Below, piece after piece: positions 9,617-18,733 of a stretch of 64,000 nt of DNA. Source of the DNA: JBIYSM02 sp044759095 (GTDB lineage: Bacteria; Bacillota; Bacilli; Brevibacillales; Brevibacillaceae); contig NZ_JBIYSM020000006.1 of assembly GCF_044759095.2 (NCBI RefSeq), positions 53,713 to 117,712 of the forward strand, written 5' to 3'. A model generated the notes under the pieces. That model was not told where the DNA came from, searched no databases, and worked only from the letters and a program-made list of their open reading frames with translations. A program made the translations under genes and the position numbers. Each line of letters opens with the position of its first letter. Within the stretch, counting starts at the first letter, position 1.

Positions 9617-10720
9617 TTACCTATTCGGACGTTTGTAGAACGGGGTGGCGACCACTTCCGCCTTCAGACGCTTGCCGCGGATTTCCACTTCCACCTGTGT
9701 TCCCAGGGCAGCATGCTCCGATTTGATCAGAGCCAATCCGACGTTCTTCTTTAAGGTGGGCGACTGCGTTCCCGTCGTTACTTCCCCAACCAGCGCATCG
9801 CCGACATACACCGGGTAGTGTGTGCGCGGAATGCCGCGGTCGATCATTTCGATTCCCACCAGCTTGCGGGGTACGCCGTTTTCCTTTTGTGCCTTCAGCA
9901 CTTCCTGACCGATGAACGGCACCTCTTTGTCAACCTTGACAGCAAAGCCGATTCCGACTTCGAGCGGGGTGATCTCGGGGGTCAGCTCCTGGCCGTAAAG
10001 CGGCAAACGGGCTTCAAAGCGGAGCGTATCGCGAGCACCCAGGCCGCACGGCAGGAGACCTTCTTCCTTGCCTGTCTCAAGCAGGCGATCCCACAGCTGT
10101 ATCGCCTTGTCTGCGTCCAGATAGATTTCGAAGCCGTCTTCACCCGTGTAGCCTGTGCGGGAGACAAGTGCAGGAATGCCATCTACAAGCACATCGCGCT
10201 GGAAGCGGAAGAAGCCGATGGCAGACAAATCGGTGTCCGTCAGCTTTTGCAAAATGGACTCGGACGACGGTCCCTGGATCGCCAGCTGCGCCGTCTGCGG
10301 TGAAATGTTCTCAATCTGAACACCGTCGATCAGGTGTTCCTGCAGCCAGGCGAAATCCTTGTCGATATTGCCCGCGTTGATTACCAGCAGGTAGTGGTCG
10401 TCCGCGAACTTGTAAACCAGCAAGTCGTCAACGGTTCCTCCATCCGGATAACACATCACGCTGTACTGGGCCTGACCCACGACCAGTTTCGATACGTCAT
10501 TGGTCGTTACGTGCTGCAGGTAGTCAAGCGCTTTTTCACCCTTGACATCCACTTCTCCCATGTGGGAGACATCGAACAAACCTGCTTTTGTGCGCACTGC
10601 TTCATGTTCCTGGGTGATGCTTGAAAACTGCACGGGCAGCTCCCAACCGCCGAAGTCGATTGTTTTTGCGCCGTATTTGGCATAGATGGGGTAAAGCGGT
10701 GTGCGTTTCAAATTGGACAT
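9617..10720 (-). CDS. gcvT: aminomethyltransferase (glycine cleavage T protein)
   Basis: A 367-residue folate-dependent T protein that transfers the methylene unit from aminomethyl-lipoyl GcvH to tetrahydrofolate and releases ammonia. Family motifs LFDVSHMGEVDVKG, the GYTGEDGFEIY signature and the C-terminal barrel are intact. The start at 10720 follows CCAGGAGGTGCAGGTCAC; the longer reading frame would run into the riboswitch expression platform. First gene of the gcvT-gcvPA-gcvPB operon. Confidence 0.96.
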   Translation of the reverse strand: MSNLKRTPLYPIYAKYGAKTIDFGGWELPVQFSSITQEHEAVRTKAGLFDVSHMGEVDVKGEKALDYLQHVTTNDVSKLVVGQAQYSVMCYPDGGTVDDLLVYKFADDHYLLVINAGNIDKDFAWLQEHLIDGVQIENISPQTAQLAIQGPSSESILQKLTDTDLSAIGFFRFQRDVLVDGIPALVSRTGYTGEDGFEIYLDADKAIQLWDRLLETGKEEGLLPCGLGARDTLRFEARLPLYGQELTPEITPLEVGIGFAVKVDKEVPFIGQEVLKAQKENGVPRKLVGIEMIDRGIPRTHYPVYVGDALVGEVTTGTQSPTLKKNVGLALIKSEHAALGTQVEVEIRGKRLKAEVVATPFYKRPNR

Positions 10721-10782
10721 GTGACCTGCACCTCCTGGGTATAGTTCCTTGGGCCTTTCTCTGAACGGGCGTTCGCCGCCAC

Positions 10783-10858
10783 AAAAAAAGACAGAGCGGC
10801 AGAAGAAAGCAAACGCCAGCAACGTATTTTACCGGCGCCCAATTTCTTCCCCTCTGTC
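10783..10858 (-). terminator. riboswitch expression-platform terminator
   Basis: On the minus strand, GACAGAG near the 3' end of the second aptamer pairs with CTCTGTC, which is followed by seven T residues. The 5' arm overlaps the closing region of aptamer 2, as expected for a glycine ON switch where ligand binding blocks terminator formation. Confidence 0.75.
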
Positions 10859-11048
10859 CTTGGTACCTGAGAGTTGCCTTGCTGCGTACCGTCTTGAAAC
10901 GACACACCTGTCGCAAGTTTCCCCTTGGGTGGCTCCGTGAGCTCTCTCCAGAGATGCGTCCAGTAGAGGTACTTTTGCCTGAGAGATTCACCGTTGCCGG
11001 CTTGCTCCTTCGGCGCTGCTAGTAAAAGCAGTCTCTCCCTGCTACTAT
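10850..11048 (-). promoter_or_regulatory. tandem glycine riboswitch (gcvT element)
   Basis: Two consecutive glycine aptamers on the minus strand ahead of gcvT. The first contains GGGAGAGAC, GCGCCGAAGGAGCAA and CTCTCAGGCAAAAG. A short linker leads to the second, with CTCTGGAGAG, CACCCAAGGGGAAA and ACTCTCAGGTACCA. These are the hallmark conserved blocks of the family, in the known order. Cooperative glycine binding is expected to switch on the glycine cleavage operon. The motif match is directly visible; the ligand follows from established knowledge of this class. Confidence 0.95.
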
Positions 11049-11273
11049 CATTCGCGTTGAAAGTTGGGTGATACATAACTTTTTGATTCCATTCCATACT
11101 AACAAAAGCATGATACCCTTTTCTATCCTACCATGAGAGTCTGCGGATGAAAATATGCAAATTGCGCGTCAGTTGGATAATCCCTTAACATACTTTCGAA
11201 AAAAATCGTTAATGTTTGCGTTTTCGCATATTTTCCTACAAAAATTGGCATTTTTTCAAGGGAGGGAACAAGG

Positions 11274-12977
11274 ATGCCGAATATTGATGTGTCCTTTGAC
11301 CAAACGTGGCTTTCCCCGCTGTCTGAATTGATCCTGCAGGACGGCCCCTGGCACAAATGGGATTTGTTCCAGCTGGCTCTGGAAGCGGAAGAAGCACTTG
11401 CGGTTCGGGAATTTGACCAGCTGCAGTGTCTCAAGTACATCACCAAGGTGCAACCGTTCCCCCATCAGTTGAAAACGGCGGAACGCGTGTTAAATGAGAT
11501 GCGCGGACGAGCGATTCTCGCTGATGAGGTGGGGTTGGGCAAAACCATTGAAGCCGGCCTGATCATGAAAGAGTACATGGTTCGCGGTCTCGCGAAAAAA
11601 ATCCTGATTCTCGTCCCTGCATCGCTGGTCATTCAATGGACCAAGGAACTGAATCAAAAGTTCGGCATTCCTGCTGTCGCCCAGAAAAAGGAGTACATGT
11701 GGCGTCAGTACGATGTGGTGGTCGGTTCCATTGACACAGCCAAACGCGATCCGCACAGACGTCACGTACTGGACATCGACTACGACATACTGATCATCGA
11801 CGAGGCGCACAAGCTGAAAAACAAACGAACGCGAAACTACCAGTTCGTCAAGGAAATCAAGAAAAAATACTGTCTTCTGCTCACCGCAACACCGATTCAA
11901 AACGAAATGGACGAGCTGTACAACCTGATCAACCTGTTGAAACCAGGCCATCTGGGCCATACCAGCACGTTTTCCTCCAATTATGTGGAGGGCAAGCGGC
12001 AGGCAAAAAACAACGAAAAATTGAAGAGCGAAATCGACAAAGTGATGATTCGGAACAAGCGGAGCGACGGAGGCATTCAGTTTACCACCCGCCGCGTCCA
12101 GTCGATCCCGATCGAGTTGTCGCCGGAAGAACAGGCCCTGTATGACGGCGTTACCGGATTCGTGCGGGAACAGTACCATTCCGGTATGGGCGGTTTCAAC
12201 TCACTGGCCCTGATCACCCTGCAGCGTGAAGTATGCTCAAGCCGGGAAGCTGCTTTCATGACCCTGTACAACATGCACCAGCGGTTGGGAGAGGATTCGC
12301 CCATGCGCGCTCAAATTTTGGAGCTGGTAGAGATGATCAAGAAAATCGAAGCCCATTCCAAAGCAGCGAAAACGGTGGAACTGATTCAGGAGATCAACGA
12401 CAAGGTGATCGTTTTTACCGAATATCGCGCGACGCAAAACTATCTGCAAAAGTTCCTCAGCGAACACGGCATCACTTCAGTCCCCTTCCGCGGAGGATTT
12501 AAACGCAGCAAGAAGGACTGGATGACCGATTTATTCCAGAATCGCGCCCAGGTCCTGATTGCGACGGAAGCGGGCGGCGAAGGAATCAACCTGCAGTTTT
12601 GCAATCAGGTCATCAACTATGACATGCCGTGGAACCCCATGCGTGTCGAGCAGCGGATCGGTCGCGTCCACCGGCTGGGACAAAAACGGGATGTCCATAT
12701 CTACAATCTCTCCACCGTCGGTACGATTGAACAGCATATTCTCCATCTCTTATATGAAAAGATCGATCTGTTCGAGATGGTCATCGGTGAACTGGACGAT
12801 ATTGTCGAACGCTTGTCACTGAACCAGTCGCTGGAGGAAAACCTGATCAGCATCATCATGGACTCCCGATCCGAACGGGAAATGGCCTTGAAACTGGACA
12901 ACATGGGGCAGGCGATACGCGCCCTGCGCCAAAGCAAGCAGACGGAGAGCGAAATGCCGGAAGCGGCGGAGCGCTAG
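11274..12977 (+). CDS. yqhH: SNF2-family DEAD/H-box helicase YqhH
   Basis: A 567-residue SF2 ATPase of the SNF2/RapA group. Walker A is DEVGLGKTIEAGL, Walker B is IIDEAHKLKN, and motif III is TATPIQN. The C-terminal helicase half carries TEAGGEGINLQFCN and the arginine-finger motif VEQRIGRVHRLGQ. It is transcribed divergently from gcvT with yqhG directly behind it, the same neighbourhood as in Bacillus subtilis. Its role is unknown; RapA-like RNA polymerase recycling would be a guess. AGGGAGGGAACAAGG precedes the ATG. Confidence 0.9.
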   Translation: MPNIDVSFDQTWLSPLSELILQDGPWHKWDLFQLALEAEEALAVREFDQLQCLKYITKVQPFPHQLKTAERVLNEMRGRAILADEVGLGKTIEAGLIMKEYMVRGLAKKILILVPASLVIQWTKELNQKFGIPAVAQKKEYMWRQYDVVVGSIDTAKRDPHRRHVLDIDYDILIIDEAHKLKNKRTRNYQFVKEIKKKYCLLLTATPIQNEMDELYNLINLLKPGHLGHTSTFSSNYVEGKRQAKNNEKLKSEIDKVMIRNKRSDGGIQFTTRRVQSIPIELSPEEQALYDGVTGFVREQYHSGMGGFNSLALITLQREVCSSREAAFMTLYNMHQRLGEDSPMRAQILELVEMIKKIEAHSKAAKTVELIQEINDKVIVFTEYRATQNYLQKFLSEHGITSVPFRGGFKRSKKDWMTDLFQNRAQVLIATEAGGEGINLQFCNQVINYDMPWNPMRVEQRIGRVHRLGQKRDVHIYNLSTVGTIEQHILHLLYEKIDLFEMVIGELDDIVERLSLNQSLEENLISIIMDSRSEREMALKLDNMGQAIRALRQSKQTESEMPEAAER

Positions 12978-13005
12978 TCCCACTGCAAAGGAGGCACTGC
13001 GGACC

Positions 13006-14073
13006 GTGAACCAGCAGCAGATTAGACATTTTGTGGAACGGTATCTGGCTGCCTTTTCCACTCATGTGATGGAGTCGCACCCCGATTATCTGACCGTCAA
13101 ACTGTCGGTGGAAGTGGACAAGGATATCGGAAATCGCCCTTTTTACTGGAGCTGGGTGGAAAAAATGAACCTTCCGCCAAAGCCCCTGATTCTCACCTTT
13201 TTCTTTGATCAGGAACAGGCGCCCGAGGGTATGCGGGGCGAACACATTCACTTTGGTGCAGGACGGTTGCAGCAGATTTTTCAATCTGCCCAGAAACACG
13301 GCCGATTCGTTTGCATGTTCGAGCATCCCCCGTTGCATGCGGGCAGGGGAGCAGGTCAACGGCGCTCTGTCCCACTCACGCCGTGGCTCGGCGTAAACCT
13401 GAAGGTCTCGTTTATCTGCGACAAGAAACGGGATCTGCTGCTCTACCTCGGCGTCAACTTGCATCAATCTCGCATCGTTCACGATTTTTACCCGTTTCTG
13501 AAGAGACTCAGCCTGTCTCCCTCCATCCCCGACTATTTTTACACGCTGGACAGGCGCCTGTCCCTGCTGCAAGCCTTTCAATTGGTGGAACAGGAGACGC
13601 GAGCCGTGCTGTCAAAACAGGATCAGCGCTGGGCTGATGAAGCTCGGACCCGGCTGAACGAGGAATTGGCCATTCTGGATGCGTACTACAGGGAACTGGC
13701 GATGCGGGAGGAAGCAAAACCCGAAGACAATGAAGAGGAAGACAACGACAGAGGGGAACAGCAGATCGCTGCCGTCGATGCGGGAATGAAAGAGGCCTCT
13801 CCTGTCGATGATCCACCTATTGTCGAAGCTTCGCAGTCGCTCGACGAATATCGCTCCACCGGCGGGCGCATTCTCGATTTTTTGCGCATGAACACCATAC
13901 CGGAGACACCCAGGGCGGAAATCAATCAGGGAGAATGGCAAAAGAGCACGCCTGAAGAGGAAAAAGAGCGCCGCATGGCGGAACTGCGCTGGCAGCACGA
14001 ACCGCGAATAGAGGTAAAGCTCATCAACGGCGGGCTGTTTTACCTGCACAACATGCCGCCGTTCCCGGTATAG
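13006..14073 (+). CDS. yqhG: YqhG-family protein
   Basis: A 355-residue protein matching YqhG in sequence style and in its position directly after yqhH. The GTG start at 13006 follows AAGGAGG at 12989. The first 220 residues look folded and conserved in the family; about 225-300 is acidic and low-complexity (EEAKPEDNEEEDNDRGE), probably a flexible linker before a conserved tail ending in LHNMPPFPV. No catalytic motif is visible. The tight coupling suggests it works with the YqhH ATPase, which is inference. Confidence 0.85.
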   Translation: MNQQQIRHFVERYLAAFSTHVMESHPDYLTVKLSVEVDKDIGNRPFYWSWVEKMNLPPKPLILTFFFDQEQAPEGMRGEHIHFGAGRLQQIFQSAQKHGRFVCMFEHPPLHAGRGAGQRRSVPLTPWLGVNLKVSFICDKKRDLLLYLGVNLHQSRIVHDFYPFLKRLSLSPSIPDYFYTLDRRLSLLQAFQLVEQETRAVLSKQDQRWADEARTRLNEELAILDAYYRELAMREEAKPEDNEEEDNDRGEQQIAAVDAGMKEASPVDDPPIVEASQSLDEYRSTGGRILDFLRMNTIPETPRAEINQGEWQKSTPEEEKERRMAELRWQHEPRIEVKLINGGLFYLHNMPPFPV

Positions 14074-14214
14074 GCCGTGGCAGATTGCGGGGGAAAATGT
14101 AAAAGATCAGCGATAAAAATGCGGTCATCTCAGACAATATGCAACAAATCTTTTTTTCAGAACTGGTTACAATAGGTACCGTACACTTTTTCTATACACA
14201 GACAAGGACGGTGC

Positions 14215-15066
14215 ATGCTTATGGTCAGACGCCTGTCTTCTCTTGGATGTTTTGTTCTTTGCTGCCTGCTGATGTTCTCGTCCCAGGCTGTCCGAGCGGA
14301 AAAACAGAGCTGGGAGCAGATCTTTCAGTCCCAGGTTCATCAGTGGATGGAAGAGATCATTCAGCACGACGGCCAATTTCGCGACTGGCGCAAAGCGGGT
14401 GTAGAGGTGCAAACGTTGGGAGCCAATCAGCATCAATGGCTGGTATCACTGAACAAAGCCGGTAAGCAGGTAGGCTACCTGATCGTGGCAGAATCGCCCC
14501 AGCAAGGCGACTCGCCATCTCCTTCGTTCGTATTGCTGGAATACGGGGTGGGCGAATACATTTTGTTCGACGACGCTTTTGCTCCGCGCGAAATTGCCGC
14601 CGAGCCTGTTTACGACGGCTTCGCCTCCTTCTGGAGGGTTGCCCATCATCCGTTACAACAACTGATCGATGCAAAGACAGGTGAAACCTTTCCCCAAACA
14701 GCCAGACCGGATGATCCCGTGATGAATACGGTCTTGGCTGAAAATCTCGCTGGCTCCGGTCAATCCCTGACACAGATGCGCCTGTTTGACGATGCCCAAA
14801 CCGATCCCTTTGACGATATTGGCTGGCTGCAGGATCTCCACAAGCCGAAAGATGAGGTTTCCTGGGAACAGCTGATGCAAAAGCATGACAACACGCACAT
14901 TACATTAACGGTGTCGCTGTATCAAAATGAAGTGTTCGCTCCTTTTGCCGTCAACTCCCTCCATCTGTGGAACGATAGGGCGGCGTACGTCGGGGTATGG
15001 GATGGCGGGCTGCGCTTTTTGCCGTTTGCATATGCCGAACGAGTGGGAGATTTTCATGTGAATTGA
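14215..15066 (+). CDS. secreted protein of unknown function
   Basis: A 283-residue predicted exported protein. The N-terminus has a basic start, a cysteine-rich hydrophobic core and an ARA|E cleavage site near residue 28. I do not recognise a family. The mature part is acidic with many aromatics and no repeats. ATG at 14215 follows AAGGACGGTGC; ATG at 14221 is an alternative. It stands alone between yqhG and the convergent ykuS-like gene. Confidence 0.7.
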   Translation: MLMVRRLSSLGCFVLCCLLMFSSQAVRAEKQSWEQIFQSQVHQWMEEIIQHDGQFRDWRKAGVEVQTLGANQHQWLVSLNKAGKQVGYLIVAESPQQGDSPSPSFVLLEYGVGEYILFDDAFAPREIAAEPVYDGFASFWRVAHHPLQQLIDAKTGETFPQTARPDDPVMNTVLAENLAGSGQSLTQMRLFDDAQTDPFDDIGWLQDLHKPKDEVSWEQLMQKHDNTHITLTVSLYQNEVFAPFAVNSLHLWNDRAAYVGVWDGGLRFLPFAYAERVGDFHVN

Positions 15067-15232
15067 AGGCCATGCTTGTGTTAGGTGGTTTCCCCAATAA
15101 TTCACTGCAGTGGGAAGAAGCATGTTTCCATTCTCCCCGCTACGGTATCTTTTCGACACTATGGAAAAGGGGCAAATTCCTCAGTCTACACCAGACTTTT
15201 GGAACAGCCCCTTTTCTCAGTCCGGCACATCG

Positions 15233-15505
15233 TCAACGGCCGGAATCAAAGTACCTATGTTCAGTTGGCTGCAAACGGGAGTTCACGGCATGAAACACTT
15301 CCTGCGCCGACATCCCGTCTGCGTTGATGACTGGCGCTCCGGAAATGGTTTTGCTCTGATCATTGAGTACATTGACATCCTGTCCGGTAATGACGACAGC
15401 ATCTACCAGGTTCTGCCAGTTGCCCAACTCTACTACGTCATAACCGTTGTCACGGAGCATTTTTTTAATTTGTGTCAGAGATCCTTCCACAGCGACTCTC
15501 GCCAT
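15233..15505 (-). CDS. UPF0180 (YkuS-like) protein
   Basis: A 90-residue protein with the UPF0180 pattern: VAVEGSLTQIKKMLRDNGYDVVEL, VVITGQDVNV, APVINADGMSAQEV. The family is usually about 80 residues; this one carries an extra C-terminal tail of about 12 residues ending in YFDSGR. Function unknown. AGGGAGGTAACGA precedes the ATG. Confidence 0.85.
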   Translation of the reverse strand: MARVAVEGSLTQIKKMLRDNGYDVVELGNWQNLVDAVVITGQDVNVLNDQSKTISGAPVINADGMSAQEVFHAVNSRLQPTEHRYFDSGR

Positions 15506-15528
15506 TCGTTACCTCCCTGAGTGCATCC

Positions 15529-15690
15529 TTATTTGCGCAATAACATCCTGATGGACATCGGAATCGCACCGAACCAACGGGACGACCACGCCTCACGCGG
15601 AAGCTTGCGCTGCTTTCGCTCTTCCTTGGGGGTTTCCATGTACTGAACAAACAGCTTGGTCAGGTATTTCAAATAATCCTGAAACGACAT
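15529..15690 (-). CDS. yqzE: YqzE-family small protein
   Basis: A 53-residue ORF: it starts MSFQDYLKYLTKLFVQYME and ends RWFGAIPMSIRMLLRK. This matches the pattern of Bacillus YqzE (DYVKYLT...FVRYMD, then YRWFGMLPFAI), found beside aroK and the comG region. Here too it lies immediately downstream of aroK on the same strand, supporting the call. GGAGGAGGCACATGCC precedes the ATG. Function unknown; the C-terminus may touch the membrane. Confidence 0.85.
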   Translation of the reverse strand: MSFQDYLKYLTKLFVQYMETPKEERKQRKLPREAWSSRWFGAIPMSIRMLLRK

Positions 15691-15740
15691 GGCATGTGCC
15701 TCCTCCGCTCTAGCGGCCTCTCGGAATCATGCTTCAGCCA

Positions 15741-16262
15741 TTAGTCTTTCCCGGACGGATCGTTTTCAACCATCCTCGCCATGATTTCCGCCACGATGGC
15801 GTCAACCGTTTTTTCCGTCGTGTCAATTTGGATAGGCGCAAAATCGTATGCACCTTTCCGCTGCTCCAACAATGCCTTGATCCGCTCTGCTGCACCACCG
15901 GCGAGCAAAGGGCGCTGGCTGTCGCACTCCAGCCGACGAATCAACTCCGCTTCGCTCGCCGTCAGCGCAATGACAATTCCTCTTTCCAGCATCGTCGCGA
16001 CGTTCTTCTGCCGAAGCACGGCTCCTCCTCCCGTCGTCAGAACCTGGGCCTGTTCCCGCAGCAGTTTGTCCAACAGTTCTGCTTCCACATCCCGAAAGTA
16101 AGGCTCGCCTTTTGATTGAAAAATCTCCGCAATCGAACACCCTTCGCGCGCAACGATCTCCTCATCCAGGTCGCGGTGAGGCAGTTGCAGCGCTTTAGCC
16201 AATGCTTTTCCCACCGTTGTTTTGCCTGTTCCCATAAAACCGATCAGTATGACGTTACCCAT
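15741..16262 (-). CDS. aroK: shikimate kinase
   Basis: A 173-residue P-loop kinase that phosphorylates shikimate at the 3-hydroxyl in the chorismate pathway. Visible are Walker A GFMGTGKTT, the shikimate-binding DLDEEI and FRDVEAE arginine segment, and GGGAV. Length is normal. It sits between the M1 peptidase gene and yqzE on the same strand, 12 bases from the former. Confidence 0.95.
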   Translation of the reverse strand: MGNVILIGFMGTGKTTVGKALAKALQLPHRDLDEEIVAREGCSIAEIFQSKGEPYFRDVEAELLDKLLREQAQVLTTGGGAVLRQKNVATMLERGIVIALTASEAELIRRLECDSQRPLLAGGAAERIKALLEQRKGAYDFAPIQIDTTEKTVDAIVAEIMARMVENDPSGKD

Positions 16263-16274
16263 TTTTCTCCCCTT

Positions 16275-18128
16275 CTATCCTTGTCCTGTTTGCGGAACGA
16301 ACATTTTCACCGTCTTCGTCGCTGGCTCAAACGATACGTCATACCCCAGCACCTGCTGGAAAAAGCCGAGGGGAACCATGGTGCGCTCTCCCACTTCCAC
16401 AAGCGGTTGGTCCAGCTCATAGCGCTGACGATTCACCGTGACGTAACGGTCGTTCTCTCTCAGAAAAATCTCTTTTCCGCTCCCTGTGATGTGAATGGCC
16501 TGTTTCTCTTTTGACCAGCTGACACGATATCCCAACCGCTCCATCAACGAACGCAGCGGAATGTATACCGTTCCCTTTCTCAAACGCGCGGGCACGTCCG
16601 GGTAATAGCTTATGCCGTTTATCACCGTCGTCACATAGGGCTCCCAGTACAAGGGAACAAAACCGCTGTCGTTGATGTTCAGGGCGTTCGGCAAAAAGTA
16701 ACGGGCTTCTCCATGGAGGGCTTGTCCCAGCGCCTGGTCAAGATGTTCCGGCCCGATGACGCTGCCATGGTAGCTCAGCTGCACGCGCTTTAAAAAGCGG
16801 CTGTACGCCTCGTCCCCGATTTGTTTGCGCAAATGGTTGTACAAGAGCGCTCCCTTGGAATACCAGGTCCATTTAAACTCGTCGTACGTTGTGAACTGAT
16901 GCAGGCTTTTCCCTAATTTCCCGTACGGGTACCGCTTTTTCAGCCGCTCCATATCGTAGCCGAACTCCTGAAGCACGCTGTTTGCCGCAGCATCGCCGTA
17001 ACGCTTCTGTTTATAGTGGACAACACTCATCTCCACCAGACCCTCGTCAATCCAACCGCAAGTGGACTCCAGCGTCGCGACGCTGTTGTACCACCACATG
17101 TGGGCCACTTCATGCGGCAGCCAGTGATCCACCAGCGTAGTTCCCTGCAGATCCCGCTTGAACATGGCCATGTTGGCGTATTCCATGGCATACGTGGTGC
17201 CGGTCCCAGTCTCCGCGATGGCCACGCGGGGATATGGCAGCGGACCGTACAGCTGTAGGTACGCCGGGAAAACTTTCTCGGCAATTGCCTTGATCCGCTG
17301 TATATTCGCCTTGTCTACCGAAGCGATATCCACCGTCAGATTAGGGTCAAACTGAATGGTTTCCACATGATACAGCGGACTTCCCACCAGTGCGAAATTA
17401 AGAATTTGCTTGGCCTGATAACGGACCTCCTTGCGTCCGTTATCCATGTCCTTCGCTTCCCCCCTGCCCCACGAGCTGACCCACTGATACCCCCGCGGAG
17501 ACACAAAGGAAACGTCGTAGTCAGCGTAGTGGTAGACGAACGGATCGCCAAAATCAACGCGCTGCGGCGGTTCGTACCACAGCCCTTGCCGATTGAGCGA
17601 ACCCAGCATCGGGTACCACGTAGTCAGCGTCCAGATGTCATCCTTGACCCCAAAACGCGTGCCCCGCCGGGGAACAGCCGATTCAAACTCCACCGTGAGC
17701 GCGATGCGGGATTGGTTGGCAAAGGTGTTTTTCAGCCGAACCACGGATTGCCGTCGATCAAAGGCCAAGGGTTTCTTTCCCTGGCGAATGGATTTGACCG
17801 TCATCGGACTCCACGGATAATCGTACAGATAGAAGCGAAGTTCGGTCGTTTTGGGGTTGTCAAATTCCACCGCCATGCTGCCCGAGATCTTCGCCTCCGT
17901 GGGATTCAATTCAGCCCGTATCGTGTACTTCGGGCGCAAATCCTGAACAAGTGAGGGTATCGGCGGATCGTAGGCAAACGGGTCGGCTCCGGACGGAGTT
18001 GCCGACTGTGGTTTTCTCGTGTTCAGCCACGCTTCCAGCACAGGCCATTTTACGACGACTCCGACGGAAGCAAATACGACAAATATCGTCAGGCAAATGA
18101 GAATGCTTGTTTTTTGTGCGACATTCAT
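16275..18128 (-). CDS. membrane-anchored M1 metallopeptidase with C-terminal copper-amine-oxidase-N-like domain
   Basis: A 617-residue protein with one N-terminal membrane segment (about 8-27). The M1 (gluzincin) catalytic centre is HEVAHMWW with the downstream glutamate in WIDEGLVE. A GxxxN-like exopeptidase motif is hard to place, although AMEYANMAMF occupies the expected position. About 500-612 reads as a stalk domain of the copper amine oxidase N-terminal type (VYIPLRSLMERLGYRVSW, TMVPLGFFQQVLGYDVSF), a module that attaches proteins to the cell wall in this bacterial group. Likely an extracytoplasmic aminopeptidase. Confidence 0.85.
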   Translation of the reverse strand: MNVAQKTSILICLTIFVVFASVGVVVKWPVLEAWLNTRKPQSATPSGADPFAYDPPIPSLVQDLRPKYTIRAELNPTEAKISGSMAVEFDNPKTTELRFYLYDYPWSPMTVKSIRQGKKPLAFDRRQSVVRLKNTFANQSRIALTVEFESAVPRRGTRFGVKDDIWTLTTWYPMLGSLNRQGLWYEPPQRVDFGDPFVYHYADYDVSFVSPRGYQWVSSWGRGEAKDMDNGRKEVRYQAKQILNFALVGSPLYHVETIQFDPNLTVDIASVDKANIQRIKAIAEKVFPAYLQLYGPLPYPRVAIAETGTGTTYAMEYANMAMFKRDLQGTTLVDHWLPHEVAHMWWYNSVATLESTCGWIDEGLVEMSVVHYKQKRYGDAAANSVLQEFGYDMERLKKRYPYGKLGKSLHQFTTYDEFKWTWYSKGALLYNHLRKQIGDEAYSRFLKRVQLSYHGSVIGPEHLDQALGQALHGEARYFLPNALNINDSGFVPLYWEPYVTTVINGISYYPDVPARLRKGTVYIPLRSLMERLGYRVSWSKEKQAIHITGSGKEIFLRENDRYVTVNRQRYELDQPLVEVGERTMVPLGFFQQVLGYDVSFEPATKTVKMFVPQTGQG

Positions 18129-18288
18129 AGGTTTCTTTCAAACTCCCATTGCGAAAAGACATCGTTTTGCTCCCATTGTAGCAAAACTCCCAATGACTGG
18201 GTAGAAAATCCCGAATTCCCCAAAGAACGTGTCATTTTTTAGCAAAAACTTGAACCGCTTTCAATTATCGAACAATAAGGGATTGCGA

Positions 18289-18316
18289 TACAAAGCATGA
18301 GTGCCTTCGATATAAT
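18289..18316 (+). promoter_or_regulatory. promoter of phaRBC
   Basis: Perfect -10 TATAAT at 18311 with a weak -35 TACAAA at 18289, 16-bp spacing. Transcription would start about 35 bases before the phaR start. Confidence 0.5.
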
Positions 18317-18357
18317 GTGGGTGTTCCAACCAAATATTGCCTGCAAGGAGGCCGTGC

Positions 18358-18690
18358 ATGAGCAGCCAGTTTCAAGATCCCTTTACCCTATGGAAAAAGC
18401 TCTACGACCAAACGGAAGAGCAATGGAGCAAAACCCTCGGAGAGACGATCAAAACCGAATCATTCTCCGCGTGGTTGGGCTTAATGCAAAAGCAGATGCT
18501 GGAGTACCAGGACGCTGTCCGCAAAAATACGGAGCGTTATCTGGAGCATGCCCATTTGCCAAGTAAACAGGACCTGGCCAATCTGGCCGAGTTGATAATC
18601 AACGTGGAAACGAAAGTGGATGAACTGGACGCCAAACTTGACCAACTGACTGACTTGCTGCGAACGCTCGTGAAACCGGAACAACAGTAA
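18358..18690 (+). CDS. phaR: polyhydroxyalkanoate synthase subunit PhaR
   Basis: A 110-residue helical protein of the PhaE/PhaR family, the small partner of class IV PHA synthase. It has the family start DPFTLWKKLYDQTEEQW and a C-terminal coiled coil (about 75-105, VETKVDELDAKLDQLTDLL). It is first in a phaR-phaB-phaC operon, which fixes the assignment. The ATG at 18358 follows CAAGGAGGCCGTGC; the in-frame start at 18337 would translate that site. Confidence 0.9.
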   Translation: MSSQFQDPFTLWKKLYDQTEEQWSKTLGETIKTESFSAWLGLMQKQMLEYQDAVRKNTERYLEHAHLPSKQDLANLAELIINVETKVDELDAKLDQLTDLLRTLVKPEQQ

Positions 18691-18733
18691 GGGATTGGAA
18701 AAACACTCATTACCTTGTGCGGAGGGAATAAAC

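Noticed and set aside
15110..15520. 136-codon plus-strand ORF starting in the gap before the ykuS-like gene
   Set aside because: Most of it is antisense to the conserved UPF0180 gene. The first 40 codons are in an unclaimed gap but have no clear ribosome binding site, so a gene there cannot be supported.
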